Under the pieces are notes generated by a model, which worked only from the letters and a program-made list of their open reading frames with translations, was not told where the DNA came from and did not search any database. Positions 1 through 9,593 of a stretch of DNA of 9,593 bases are shown here, piece by piece (the stretch's first letter is position 1; each line of letters opens with the position of its first letter). This stretch comes from Candidatus Atribacteria bacterium (GTDB lineage Bacteria; Atribacterota; JALVIU01), in contig JALVIU010000277.1 in assembly GCA_027028665.1 (NCBI GenBank), positions 1 through 9,593 on the forward strand, given 5' to 3'. The position numbers and the translations under genes are program-made.

Positions 1-978
1 TTTTAAAGCCTCTTTCCATTTTCTTTCTTTAAATTTAGAAATGGCTTTAGCCTTTGTAGAAGAGATAAAATTGAGTTTAAATTTTACTACACGTGAGTTT
101 CCTGCATCGCATACCCAGAGATAATTTCCATCCACTAAAACACCTTCTGGGTAAGATAAGAAACCCTCTCCAATAGTATAAAGATATCTCCCTTCTTTTG
201 AGAAAACCTGCACCCTCCCATTATTATAATCAGATACATATATATCATTCTTCCTATCAAATGAAATATATCGGGTCCTTGCAAACTGTCCCTTACCTTT
301 ACCTGGGCGACCAAACTCTCCTTTATATACTCCATCAAGCGTAAAAACTTGAACCTTACTGTGAAATGTATCTGCTACATAAATGTAACTTCTATGGTCT
401 ATTCCTATACCTCGAGGTTTGTAAAATTCACCCTTTCCTCCACCCTCTCTTCCAAAACTAAATAAATACTTACCCTCTGAATTAAATTTGACTATTCTAC
501 TATTATTTGTATCAACTACATATACATTGCCATATTTATCAATAGCTATTCCTCTTGGTCCATTAAGTTCACCTTCTCCTTTTCCAGGACCTTTTGCAAA
601 TCCCTTTTTTACTTTTCCAGTCCGAGAGATGATAAGAATTTTATTTTTTCCTTGAGAAACCACATAAAGATCTTTATTTTTTCCAACCGCTATTCCCACA
701 GGCTTTGATATAGTATAGCCTGATGAAGGAGATGGAAATACTCTTACGAGTTTGCCTTGCTTTGAAAAGACGAATATCTTATCTAACTCCCAATCTGTTA
801 CATATATATAAATTCCATCTGTAGTTATACCCACAGGGTAACCCATATTTACAGGGGGATTACTTCCTGCCCCTATTACAAATTCCACTTGAACCAAAGA
901 GGCACTATAACCAGATATAGAGATAAAAAAAGATACTAACAATATAACAAAAAGAAGGAAAAAGCCCTTATCTCTCAT
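1..978 (-). CDS. Exported six-bladed NHL-repeat beta-propeller protein (3' end missing)
   Basis: The reading frame starts at the ATG at 978-976 and stays open for 326 codons to the left edge, so the C-terminus is missing. Residues 1-4 (MRDK) are followed by a hydrophobic stretch (about 5-22) and a plausible signal peptidase I site after Tyr-Ser-Ala (24-26). There is no lipobox cysteine, so it looks secreted or membrane-anchored. Residues about 45-303 hold six NHL-type blades, each with a Pro-x-Gly-Ile/Val-x-x-Asp-like start, a (I/V)YV(x)D strand and a K(I/V)x(V/K)F strand; examples are P141-D156, P188-D203 and P277-D291. Such propellers usually act as binding scaffolds, and the ligand cannot be read from sequence. 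Residues 307-326 form a charged helix with TPR-like spacing (A...F.....W.EAL), so a TPR region may follow. The start overlaps plsC by 11 bases, and a GGAG inside plsC lies 10 bases upstream, which implies translational coupling. The function is unknown; the fold call is firm. Confidence 0.85.
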   Translation of the reverse strand, partial: MRDKGFFLLFVILLVSFFISISGYSASLVQVEFVIGAGSNPPVNMGYPVGITTDGIYIYVTDWELDKIFVFSKQGKLVRVFPSPSSGYTISKPVGIAVGKNKDLYVVSQGKNKILIISRTGKVKKGFAKGPGKGEGELNGPRGIAIDKYGNVYVVDTNNSRIVKFNSEGKYLFSFGREGGGKGEFYKPRGIGIDHRSYIYVADTFHSKVQVFTLDGVYKGEFGRPGKGKGQFARTRYISFDRKNDIYVSDYNNGRVQVFSKEGRYLYTIGEGFLSYPEGVLVDGNYLWVCDAGNSRVVKFKLNFISSTKAKAISKFKERKWKEALK

Positions 979-1581
979 CTTCCAACAGCTCCTTAATTTT
1001 GGAAGTTAATATCTCTGCACCCTTTTCATAATCTACAACTATTTTACCATCTTCTCTAAAAACTTCAAGGAAATCAATAGGTTTTCCTATCTTTATAACT
1101 ATTTTATGAGGTTTTAAAAACTTCTTTCCAGGTGGCCAGGCTTCATATGTACCCCTTAGAGCCACAGGTACTATAGGAGCTCTACCTTTTATTGCTATAC
1201 CAATAACTCCCTTAGTTACTCCTCTAAACCTTCCATCTCTGCTTCTTGTTCCCTCTGGGAATATCCCCAAAACTCCATTATCTTTTAATATTTGAATGGA
1301 TTGTTTTACACTTGATATATCAAGTGTCTCCCTATTTACTGGGAATACACCAAGTTGACGCAAAAGCCAAGAAAGAAATTTACTTTCAAAAAGCTCTTTT
1401 TTAGCCATAAATCTCACTTTATGTGGAAAGGCACATCCTATTACAATAGGGTCAAGATAACTTGTGTGATTCCCTGCTATAATATAGGGGGGCTTCTTAG
1501 GTATATTTTCTCTTCCTTTAATAGTAAATCCAAAAAAAATCTTCAAAGTTACAGTTGAAAGTATTTTTGAAATTATATATA

Positions 1582-1585
<4 letters not shown>
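968..1585 (-). CDS. plsC: 1-acyl-sn-glycerol-3-phosphate acyltransferase (PlsC family)
   Basis: This 205-residue protein is the usual length for a bacterial PlsC. The family transfers an acyl chain to lysophosphatidate to make phosphatidate, at the inner face of the cytoplasmic membrane. The visible motifs are the catalytic NHTSYLD at 39-45 (His40 and Asp45 of the H-x4-D pair), FPVNR at 81-85, the glycerol-phosphate-binding FPEGTRSRDG at 109-118, and IVPVAL at 138-143. A hydrophobic amphipathic N-terminus (about 1-20) probably seats it on the membrane. The ATG at 1585 shares a 4-base ATGA overlap with the comF stop, and GAGAGGGG lies 4 bases upstream, so the start is secure. Its end overlaps the start of the NHL-repeat gene by 11 bases. 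The substrate could be another lysophospholipid, since family membership alone does not fix it. Confidence 0.93.
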
Positions 1586-4017
<2,432 letters not shown>

Positions 4018-4019
4018 AT

Positions 4020-6242
4020 CTAACCCTCCCTTCTTAACTTATCAATATGTAAACTCTTTGCCCTAAACACCTTTCGTATCCCATCTACCTTCTGTATATC
4101 TTTTATTATTGCCCTGAGTCTATTAATATTTTCAATAGTAAAGGTTACCTCTATATATGCAATCTTATCTTCAATAAATGTATTTACATGAGTAGCACTT
4201 ATACCTTTATCAGAAAATACACTCATTACATCTGATAAAAGTCCTACCCTATCAAATGCCTCTATATTTAATTTTACAGGGTATGATTGGACAAAATTTG
4301 AAGCCCATTTTACCTCTATCAATCTTTCTTTTTCCTCTTCTCTAAGATTGAGGATGTTGGGGCAATCCTTTCTGTGAATGGAGATGCCTCTACCTCTTGT
4401 AATATAACCTATTATAGGATCTCCAGGAATAGGATTACAGGGTGCGAACTTTATAAGTAAATTATGATCATCTGCCCCTTTTACCTGGATAGCCCTACCA
4501 TCTTCTACCTTTACTATCTTTCCCCATTCCTTTACACCTAATTCCCTTTTCTCTCTCCAAAAGGCCTCTACATCTTCTGGTACAATCTTTTCCAGAAGTG
4601 AAGTAGGCGAAATTTCACCCTGTTTCACCATAGATAAAAGGGTATCTACATCATTTACAGAAAAAGCCTCACATGCCTTTTTAAGATTAGCGATGTTCAA
4701 TATATTATTTACACTTAAACCATATCTTTTGACCTCTTTCTCTAAAATCTCCCTCCCTATCTTTACATTTTCCTCTTTTGATTGTTTCTTAAACCATGCC
4801 TTAATCTTGTTTCTTGCATGGGCAGATTTTACAAACTTCAACCAATCTTTGCTGGGAGTGGACCTTTTTGAGGTAATAATCTCTACTATTTCTCCACTTC
4901 TTAATTTGTAGCTCAAAGGAACCATCTGTTTATTTACCTTAGCCCCTACACATGTATGACCAATATCTGTATGAATTCTATATGCAAAATCTACAGGAGT
5001 CGCCCCTTTTGGAAGGGATATAAGATCACCCTTTGGGGTAAATACATAAACCTCCTCTGCCAATATATCCTCTTTTATATCTGCAAGCACCTCTTTTGGA
5101 GTCTTTTTTTCCTGTAGTAATTCAAAGATTCTCCTAAGTACAGTAACCTGTTTTACCCTTTCAAGCCCCACCTTCTTTACATCCTTGCCCTCTTTGTAAA
5201 GCCAGTGAGCAGCTATTCCATATTCTGCAACATCATGCATCCCCTGGGTTCTTATCTGAATCTCCAGAGGATTTCCGTGGGGCCCAACTACAGTCGTATG
5301 GAGGGATCTGTAAAGATTGGGCTTGGGGCTTGCAATGTAATCCTTAAACCTCTCAGGTATAGGTCTCCAGAGGGCATGCACAATTCCTAATACCCTATAA
5401 CAATCCTCTCTATTATCTCCTTTTGTAATCACTCTTAATGCCACTATGTCATATATCTCTGAGATCTCTTTTTGTTTCTTGATCATTTTATTGTAAATAC
5501 TATAAATATTCTTTATGCGACCTTCTATGCTTGCTTTTATATGTTGTTTTCCAAGTTCTCTTTCAAGGGTCTTTTTTACCTCATTTAAAAATTCACTCTG
5601 TGTACGTATTATGTCTCTAATCTTAAGATATATCTCTCTATAAAGTGTCGGATGTAAATACTTAAAAGAAAGGTCTTCAAGTTCTCTCTCTGCACGGGAT
5701 ATACCCAATCTCTTTGCAAGAGGGGCAAATATATCAATAGTCTCCTGGGCGATCTTGACCCTCTTTTCCTTGGGAAGATACTTAAGGGTACGCATATTGT
5801 GTAATCTATCTGCAAGTTTTACAAGTAAGATCCTTATATCCCCTTCTACAGCAGAGAGAAAGAGTTTTATAAGATTTTCTGCATCTTCATCTTCTTTCTT
5901 TTTCTGGTTTATATCACTTATCTTTGTTACACCTTCAACGATATTCAAAACATCCTGTCCAAATTCTTTTTTTATCTCATCTGCTACTACCTCAGTATCT
6001 TCTAATACATCATGTAAAAATCCAGCAATTATTGTACTTGGATCAAGTTTTGTCTCTGCAAGGATCCTTGCTACTTCAAAGGGATGGATAAAGTAATCAT
6101 CCCCTGATTTCCTTTTTTGTCCTTCATGGGCTTTTTTTGCAAAATAAAAAGCCCTTCTAATCGAGTCTCTTTCTTGCTCTGTAGTATAGTCTTCAACTAA
6201 ACTTATAATTTTTAAAATATCACAACACTTCTCAGATTCCAT
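4020..6242 (-). CDS. rel: Bifunctional (p)ppGpp synthetase/hydrolase, Rel/SpoT type
   Basis: This is a long RelA/SpoT homolog that makes and degrades the stringent-response alarmones ppGpp and pppGpp. Numbered from the ATG at 6242 (740 residues), the HD hydrolase domain (about 35-180) has His53, His77-Asp78, ED at 81-82 and Asp145 in LADRLHNM, so hydrolase activity should be intact. The synthetase domain (about 240-350) has RFKD at 298-301, the RxKD signature of bifunctional enzymes rather than ExDD of monofunctional RelA. It also has PNLYRSLH at 308-315, GPHG at 320-323 and EIQIRT. A TGS domain (about 396-458) follows, then a helical region, a zinc-finger/RIS segment with Cys602, His623 and Cys627, and an ACT domain (about 655-735). 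I prefer ATG 6242 because GAGGT lies 12 bases upstream and it avoids apt. An in-frame GTG at 6296 would add 18 residues and overlap apt by 37 bases, with a poorer ribosome site. Confidence 0.95.
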   Translation of the reverse strand: MESEKCCDILKIISLVEDYTTEQERDSIRRAFYFAKKAHEGQKRKSGDDYFIHPFEVARILAETKLDPSTIIAGFLHDVLEDTEVVADEIKKEFGQDVLNIVEGVTKISDINQKKKEDEDAENLIKLFLSAVEGDIRILLVKLADRLHNMRTLKYLPKEKRVKIAQETIDIFAPLAKRLGISRAERELEDLSFKYLHPTLYREIYLKIRDIIRTQSEFLNEVKKTLERELGKQHIKASIEGRIKNIYSIYNKMIKKQKEISEIYDIVALRVITKGDNREDCYRVLGIVHALWRPIPERFKDYIASPKPNLYRSLHTTVVGPHGNPLEIQIRTQGMHDVAEYGIAAHWLYKEGKDVKKVGLERVKQVTVLRRIFELLQEKKTPKEVLADIKEDILAEEVYVFTPKGDLISLPKGATPVDFAYRIHTDIGHTCVGAKVNKQMVPLSYKLRSGEIVEIITSKRSTPSKDWLKFVKSAHARNKIKAWFKKQSKEENVKIGREILEKEVKRYGLSVNNILNIANLKKACEAFSVNDVDTLLSMVKQGEISPTSLLEKIVPEDVEAFWREKRELGVKEWGKIVKVEDGRAIQVKGADDHNLLIKFAPCNPIPGDPIIGYITRGRGISIHRKDCPNILNLREEEKERLIEVKWASNFVQSYPVKLNIEAFDRVGLLSDVMSVFSDKGISATHVNTFIEDKIAYIEVTFTIENINRLRAIIKDIQKVDGIRKVFRAKSLHIDKLRREG
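4025..4030 (-). promoter_or_regulatory. Ribosome-binding site deciding the TTG start of dtd
   Basis: GGGAGG on the minus strand, within the last codons of rel, lies 7 bases before the TTG at 4017. With the canonical MRAVVQRV N-terminus that follows, it fixes the non-ATG start. Confidence 0.75.
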
Positions 6243-6254
6243 TAAATAAGGTTT

Positions 6255-6259
6255 ACCTC
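6255..6259 (-). promoter_or_regulatory. Probable ribosome-binding site for the ATG start of rel
   Basis: GAGGT on the minus strand directly follows the apt stop and lies 12 bases before the ATG at 6242. The spacing is long but usable. The competing GTG at 6296 has only AGAGATAAG upstream. This site is the main reason for choosing the shorter Rel. Confidence 0.5.
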
Positions 6260-6784
6260 TTATATATTGTATTGCAGTATCGAGTAAACCTCGCACGGAA
6301 GCTTATCTCTTCCTTTAAGATCTGTAAGCTCTATTATAAAGGCAGCTCCTACTACATCTCCTCCAATCCCCGAAAGTAAATCATATGTAGCTTTTGTAGT
6401 ACCTCCTGTAGCCAATAAATCATCCACTATTAAAACTTTGTCCCCTCTATTAAGGGCATCTTCGTGTACTTCAAGAGAATTTTCTCCATACTCTAATGAA
6501 TAAGTAATACTTACTGTTTTATATGGTAATTTTCCCTTCTTTCGAATAGGAATAAATCCTATACCTAATTCATAAGCAAGGGCACTTCCAAAAATAAATC
6601 CTCTTGCCTCAATGCCTGCAATATATTTTATATCTTTATTTGCAAAATGAGCCTTTATATCTTCTATCACATATCTAACTGCTTCAGGATTTTTTAAAAG
6701 AGGAGTAATATCTTTAAATTGAATTCCTTTTACCGGAAAATCTGGGATATTTCTTATTATCTTTTGGAGCTCTTCCTTTGTCAT
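6260..6784 (-). CDS. apt: Adenine phosphoribosyltransferase
   Basis: This protein converts adenine and PRPP to AMP plus pyrophosphate in purine salvage. At 174 residues it matches bacterial APRT length. Family signatures are FPVKGIQFKDITPLL at 16-30, the IEARGF segment at 58-63, the flexible loop region with RKKGKLPY at 81-88, and the PRPP-binding loop VLIVDDLLATGGT at 117-129 with its acidic Asp120-Asp121 pair. The ATG at 6784 has a strong AAGGAGG 9 bases upstream, inside the 16-base gap after recJ. Apt next to rel is a widespread arrangement. Alarmones made by Rel are known to bind the PRPP pocket of some purine phosphoribosyltransferases in Firmicutes, but whether this enzyme is regulated that way cannot be read here. 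Nothing in the protein looks unusual. Confidence 0.96.
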   Translation of the reverse strand: MTKEELQKIIRNIPDFPVKGIQFKDITPLLKNPEAVRYVIEDIKAHFANKDIKYIAGIEARGFIFGSALAYELGIGFIPIRKKGKLPYKTVSITYSLEYGENSLEVHEDALNRGDKVLIVDDLLATGGTTKATYDLLSGIGGDVVGAAFIIELTDLKGRDKLPCEVYSILQYNI

Positions 6785-6800
6785 ATTTTATATCCTCCTT

Positions 6801-8528
6801 TCAATTATTCTCTTCTTTAAAAAGAATTGTATAAGTATCATCTTTTATTTTTAAATCCTCTATATATATAAATGGAGAACTTGCTTCAAAACTGGATTTT
6901 ATTCCAAATACAAGGTCTACTTTTTGAGCAATAGACATCATTTTATCTTCTATATGACCAAAATCATACCCGACACCTCTCCACTCTTTATTATTAACCT
7001 CAAATGTTATCTTTAAGTTTTTGGTTCCATTTTTTAAAAAACTAAAATTACTAAGATATATATCAGAAAGCAAAAATAGAGGGTAAGGGTTTCCTATACC
7101 AAAAGGAGAAAGTAAGCCAAGTTGTTCAAGAAACTCATCCCTTAGATCGTCAGGGGTAATAAGTGCATCTATATTTATTATTTCTTTAATATTCTTCTGG
7201 GGATACAGTTTTAAAAACTCTTCATTTAATCTTTCTCTAAATTCTGGGAGATGAGTAGATTCTAACTTTAAACCCACTGCCTGTTCATGTCCCCCAAATG
7301 AAATTAATAAATCTTTCATATTTACAAGGAGATCAAAAAGAGATATTCCCGGAACACTCCTTCCCGAACCCTGGGCTATATTACCGCCAACAGAAAAAAG
7401 GATCACAGGACGTTGAAACATGCGAGCAAGACGAGAGGCGACTATTCCTATGACACCTATACTCCACCCCACACCTGATAATATAATGACACTCTCCTCA
7501 CTAAGGTTGTTTTCTTCTATACGCAAAAGTGCTTGTTTAAATATTGCATTTTCTATCTCTCTTCTTTCAAAATTAAAGTTATTTATAAGTTTTGCATACC
7601 TCAATACTTCTCCATAGTTTTCTAATAAAAACATTTTTACAGCAGGAGAGGCAGAGGAAATTCTACCTGCTGCATTTATACGGGGTGCAATATTAAATGA
7701 AACCTTCTCTTCGTCTATCTTTGCACCGAGTAGATTAGATACAGAAATAAGTGCACGAATTGCGGGCCTTTCAAGCCTATTTATAACTTCTAATCCCTTC
7801 TTTACAAAATACCTATTTTCATCTACATATGGTACAATATCGGCAATGGTGCCCAATGCTACAAGATCTAAAAGTTCTTCCGTGCTCTCCTCTTTCTTTA
7901 TATAATCATAAAGAGCTTGAATAAATTTATAGGCAACTCCTACCCCTGCAAGTTCTCTAAAACCATATCCAGAATCTTTCCTCTTAGGGTCTATCACAGA
8001 GATTGCACGGGGTAAATTTTCTGATTGTTCGTGATGATCAATAATAACAACATCTATACCAAGCTCTTTTGCAAGCTCTACCTCTTCTACACTTGTAATC
8101 CCACAATCTACGGTTATTACAAGCTTTACCCCTTTTTGGTAGGCTTTAATAAGGATTTGCTTATTTAATCCATATCCTTCTTCAAATCTATTAGGAATAT
8201 GGTATGCAAGTAAAGCACCTAATCTTTTAAGACCTAAAATAAGCACAGATACAGATGTTATACCATCTACATCATAATCACCATAAATAAGGATCTTCTC
8301 ATGAGCTTTTATAGCTTCCAATACCCTCTTTACTCCCTTTTCCATATCTGGAAGTAAAAAAGGATCTCTCAATTGAAATTCATTAATATCTAAAAAACTT
8401 CTTATCTCCTCTTCTCCTCTTATACCTCTATTTAGAAGAATCTGAACAATTAAAGGATCTATATTCAGTTTTTTTGAAAGAGGACCCCTTATAGGGTCCT
8501 CTGGATATATCTTCCAAATCTTTTTCAA
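6801..8528 (-). CDS. recJ: Single-stranded-DNA-specific 5'-3' exonuclease RecJ
   Basis: RecJ degrades single-stranded DNA from the 5' end in recombinational, base-excision and mismatch repair. This 575-residue copy is full length for the family. The DHH phosphoesterase core shows motif I GDYDVDG at 83-89, motif II VDCG at 140-143, motif III DHH at 164-166 and motif IV GTIAD at 226-230; these carry the Mn-binding Asp and His residues. APRINAAGRI at 281-290 precedes the DHHA1 domain, which has GVIGIVASRL at 358-367 and GGHEQAVGL at 412-420. A C-terminal OB-like region (about 450-570) begins near SPFGIGNP at 474-481. In DHHA1 the common GWH-x-GVIGIVA is GWSIGVIGIVA here, with Ser356 for His. The start is TTG at 8528: the secF stop is the preceding in-frame codon, so no earlier start exists, and AGAGGG lies 5 bases upstream. 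A perfect inverted repeat spans codons 9-17. Confidence 0.95.
   Translation of the reverse strand: MKKIWKIYPEDPIRGPLSKKLNIDPLIVQILLNRGIRGEEEIRSFLDINEFQLRDPFLLPDMEKGVKRVLEAIKAHEKILIYGDYDVDGITSVSVLILGLKRLGALLAYHIPNRFEEGYGLNKQILIKAYQKGVKLVITVDCGITSVEEVELAKELGIDVVIIDHHEQSENLPRAISVIDPKRKDSGYGFRELAGVGVAYKFIQALYDYIKKEESTEELLDLVALGTIADIVPYVDENRYFVKKGLEVINRLERPAIRALISVSNLLGAKIDEEKVSFNIAPRINAAGRISSASPAVKMFLLENYGEVLRYAKLINNFNFERREIENAIFKQALLRIEENNLSEESVIILSGVGWSIGVIGIVASRLARMFQRPVILFSVGGNIAQGSGRSVPGISLFDLLVNMKDLLISFGGHEQAVGLKLESTHLPEFRERLNEEFLKLYPQKNIKEIINIDALITPDDLRDEFLEQLGLLSPFGIGNPYPLFLLSDIYLSNFSFLKNGTKNLKITFEVNNKEWRGVGYDFGHIEDKMMSIAQKVDLVFGIKSSFEASSPFIYIEDLKIKDDTYTILFKEENN
8479..8502. repeat. Perfect 9-bp inverted repeat at the start of recJ
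   Basis: AGAGGACCC (8479-8487) and GGGTCCTCT (8494-8502) are exact reverse complements separated by a 6-base loop. The element lies within recJ codons 9-17, about 26 bases after the TTG start. In the recJ transcript it would form a GC-rich hairpin, unusual against the AT-rich background. The minus-strand transcript continues with a run of A rather than U, so it is not an intrinsic terminator. It could influence early elongation or mRNA stability, or be coincidence under coding constraint. Confidence 0.6.
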
Positions 8529-9443
8529 TTATGCCCTCTTAGGTTTTGTAGCAACTCTTTTTGCACTTGCGCCCTTACTCCAGTCAACAAGTAGAGCACT
8601 TGCCACAAATATAGAAGAATAAGTACCTACTATGATACCTATAAAGAGTGCAAGAGCAAAGTCAGAAAGTACCGTACCTCCTAAAAAATAAAGTACTATT
8701 ACTGGAATTAATGTAGTAAGTGATGTATTTAAAGTTCTACTCAAAGTTTGATTTAAACTAGTATTTACAAGAGATTCTATCTCGGGTCTCTTTGTAAGCT
8801 TCAGGTTTTCCCTGATCCTATCAAGGATAACTATCGTATCATTTAAGGAATAACCAATAATAGTAAGAACTGCCGCCACTGTGGGAATGGAAATCTCTCT
8901 ATGTAACAGAGAAAAGATACCAAGCACTATGAGAGAATCGTGAATAAGAGGAAGTACTGATACAACTGAAAATTTAAAATCGAATCTTATGGCAACATAT
9001 AACAATATTCCTATTACCGCAAATATAATTGCATATATTGCCAACTTTCTAAGTTCTGCACCTATTGCAGGACCTACCTCTTCTAATCTTAGAAGATTTG
9101 CCTTTCCAAACTTGTCTTCAAGAGCCTTTATAATCTTTCTTCTCTCATCAGTAGATATCTTTTTAGTTCTAATAAGGAGTTCATTTCCTGAAAGTTGTTG
9201 AATAATACTTGTTCCAAGTTTAAAACTCTTAAGTACATCCCTTGCAACACCTACATCTATAGTTTTTTCAAATTTTAACTGAAAAAGTGTGCCTCCTGCA
9301 AAATCTATTCCATAGTTAAATCCTACAAATATTATAGATAAGATGCTTATAAGTAGTAGGATACCAGATACAATATATGCTATCTTTCTGGCACCCATGA
9401 AATTTATCTCTTTCTTAACCAGCATATCTTTTATAGAAGCCAT
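8529..9443 (-). CDS. secF: Protein translocase subunit SecF
   Basis: SecF pairs with SecD in the cytoplasmic membrane and uses the proton gradient to help pull exported proteins through SecYEG. The 304-residue protein is a normal SecF. It has a short cytosolic N-terminus, TM1 at about 20-42, the GIDFAGGT signature at 45-52, a periplasmic-type domain to about 132, then TM2 134-153, TM3 158-178, TM4 187-207 containing GYSLNDTIVILDRIREN at 197-213, TM5 241-258 and TM6 262-285, and a basic C-terminal tail. The conserved HDS at 168-170 in TM3 and the Asp/Arg residues in TM4 belong to the RND-like proton-relay region. The ATG at 9443 lies 5 bases after GGAGG, which overlaps the secD stop codon. recJ begins at the very next base after its own stop. 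Confidence 0.97.
   Translation of the reverse strand: MASIKDMLVKKEINFMGARKIAYIVSGILLLISILSIIFVGFNYGIDFAGGTLFQLKFEKTIDVGVARDVLKSFKLGTSIIQQLSGNELLIRTKKISTDERRKIIKALEDKFGKANLLRLEEVGPAIGAELRKLAIYAIIFAVIGILLYVAIRFDFKFSVVSVLPLIHDSLIVLGIFSLLHREISIPTVAAVLTIIGYSLNDTIVILDRIRENLKLTKRPEIESLVNTSLNQTLSRTLNTSLTTLIPVIVLYFLGGTVLSDFALALFIGIIVGTYSSIFVASALLVDWSKGASAKRVATKPKRA
8534..8539 (-). promoter_or_regulatory. Ribosome-binding site deciding the TTG start of recJ
   Basis: AGAGGG on the minus strand, inside the last codons of secF, lies 5 bases before the TTG at 8528. As the codon before this TTG is the in-frame secF stop, this site and start are the only ones that give a complete RecJ N-terminus. Confidence 0.75.
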
Positions 9444-9448
9444 TTTAA

Positions 9449-9453
9449 CCTCC
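9449..9453 (-). promoter_or_regulatory. Ribosome-binding site of secF, embedded in the secD stop codon
   Basis: On the minus strand GGAGG begins with the G of the secD TAG stop and lies 5 bases before the secF ATG. The secD stop and secF initiation are therefore physically joined, which should couple their translation and help keep the two subunits in balance. Confidence 0.8.
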
Positions 9454-9593
9454 TAAATAGAGAGTGACTTAACACTCATAGTTAAGTAATCAAGTATAAC
9501 CTTTGTCACAACTATAGCAGTAAACATACTTGAAAGTATACCAAGACTCAGCGTAACGGCGAATCCCCTTATAGGTCCTGCACCAAAGAAGAA
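9453..9593 (-). CDS. secD: Protein translocase subunit SecD, C-terminal fragment (5' end outside window)
   Basis: Only the last 46 codons and a TAG stop are present; the gene enters from the right edge. The visible peptide contains GPIRGFAVTLSLGILSSMFTAI (positions 6-27 of the fragment), which is the characteristic last transmembrane region of SecD, followed by a short hydrophilic tail. Its identity is supported by the complete secF 9 bases downstream, the standard secD-secF order. The truncation comes from the window edge and is not a mutation. The G of the TAG stop is also the first base of the secF ribosome-binding site. Confidence 0.95.
   Translation of the reverse strand, partial: FFFGAGPIRGFAVTLSLGILSSMFTAIVVTKVILDYLTMSVKSLSI

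Noticed and set aside
135-338. Minus-strand frame of 67 codons
   Set aside because: It is out of frame with the NHL-repeat gene, whose six blades read cleanly through the same bases.
1-967. The left end as a long non-coding or regulatory stretch
   Set aside because: Reading the minus strand from 978 gives an uninterrupted 326-codon frame with a signal peptide and NHL repeats; it simply lacks a stop within the window.
5609-5815. Minus-strand frame of 68 codons
   Set aside because: It is a shadow frame inside the Rel hydrolase/synthetase coding region, where the rel frame carries conserved sequence.
8479-8502. The recJ inverted repeat as an intrinsic terminator
   Set aside because: On the coding strand the stem is followed by A-rich sequence instead of a U-run, and it lies inside recJ. 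On the other strand it is followed by mixed sequence and no gene ends there.
7420-9201. Plus-strand open frames at 7420-7617 and 8989-9201
   Set aside because: Antisense to recJ and secF, with no recognisable domain or ribosome site.
9561-9580. Shared CCT ATA AGG GG stretch between secD and the recJ hairpin
   Set aside because: Both places encode Pro-Ile-Arg-Gly with the preferred codons of this genome; the match is short and the proteins are unrelated, so it is best explained by chance.

Overview
The window is one unbroken run of ten genes, all on the minus strand, so transcription runs from high to low coordinates. It is cut at both ends. Essentially every base is coding. The widest gap between genes is 17 bases (assuming the preferred rel start), and three neighbouring pairs overlap. 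No tRNA, rRNA, mobile element, CRISPR array, promoter or terminator could be supported. The DNA is AT-rich, uses AGA/AGG for arginine and ATA for isoleucine heavily, and its proteins are rich in Lys, Glu and Ile. With the strong Shine-Dalgarno sites and TTG starts, this suggests a low-GC, possibly thermophilic bacterium. The block secD-secF-recJ-apt-rel-dtd is the order commonly seen in Clostridia-type Firmicutes and some deep-branching thermophiles. The adenosylhomocysteinase is of the short form known from archaea and Thermotoga-like bacteria. I cannot assign a phylum from this window.

In transcription order: the last 46 codons of secD (9593-9453) and complete secF (9443-8529) encode the proton-driven accessory part of the Sec translocase. 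recJ (8528-6801) encodes a 5'-3' single-strand DNA exonuclease. apt (6784-6260) encodes adenine salvage. rel (6242-4020) encodes a bifunctional ppGpp synthetase/hydrolase. dtd (4017-3568) encodes D-aminoacyl-tRNA deacylase.

The second half departs from the usual Firmicutes continuation: ahcY (3553-2297, S-adenosyl- or possibly S-inosyl-homocysteine hydrolase), a comF-family phosphoribosyltransferase (2310-1582), a plsC-family lysophosphatidate acyltransferase (1585-968), and a secreted NHL beta-propeller protein (978 to the left edge, incomplete).

Functionally this is mostly a housekeeping operon. Two themes link its members: purine and PRPP chemistry (apt, ahcY, a ComF PRTase-fold protein, and Rel, whose alarmone is known to act on purine enzymes), and envelope functions (SecDF, PlsC, and an exported propeller protein). 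I found no clear novel system. The points most worth following up are the short AhcY and its position, the NHL protein coupled to plsC, the RecJ motif substitution, and a perfect 9-bp inverted repeat at the start of recJ.
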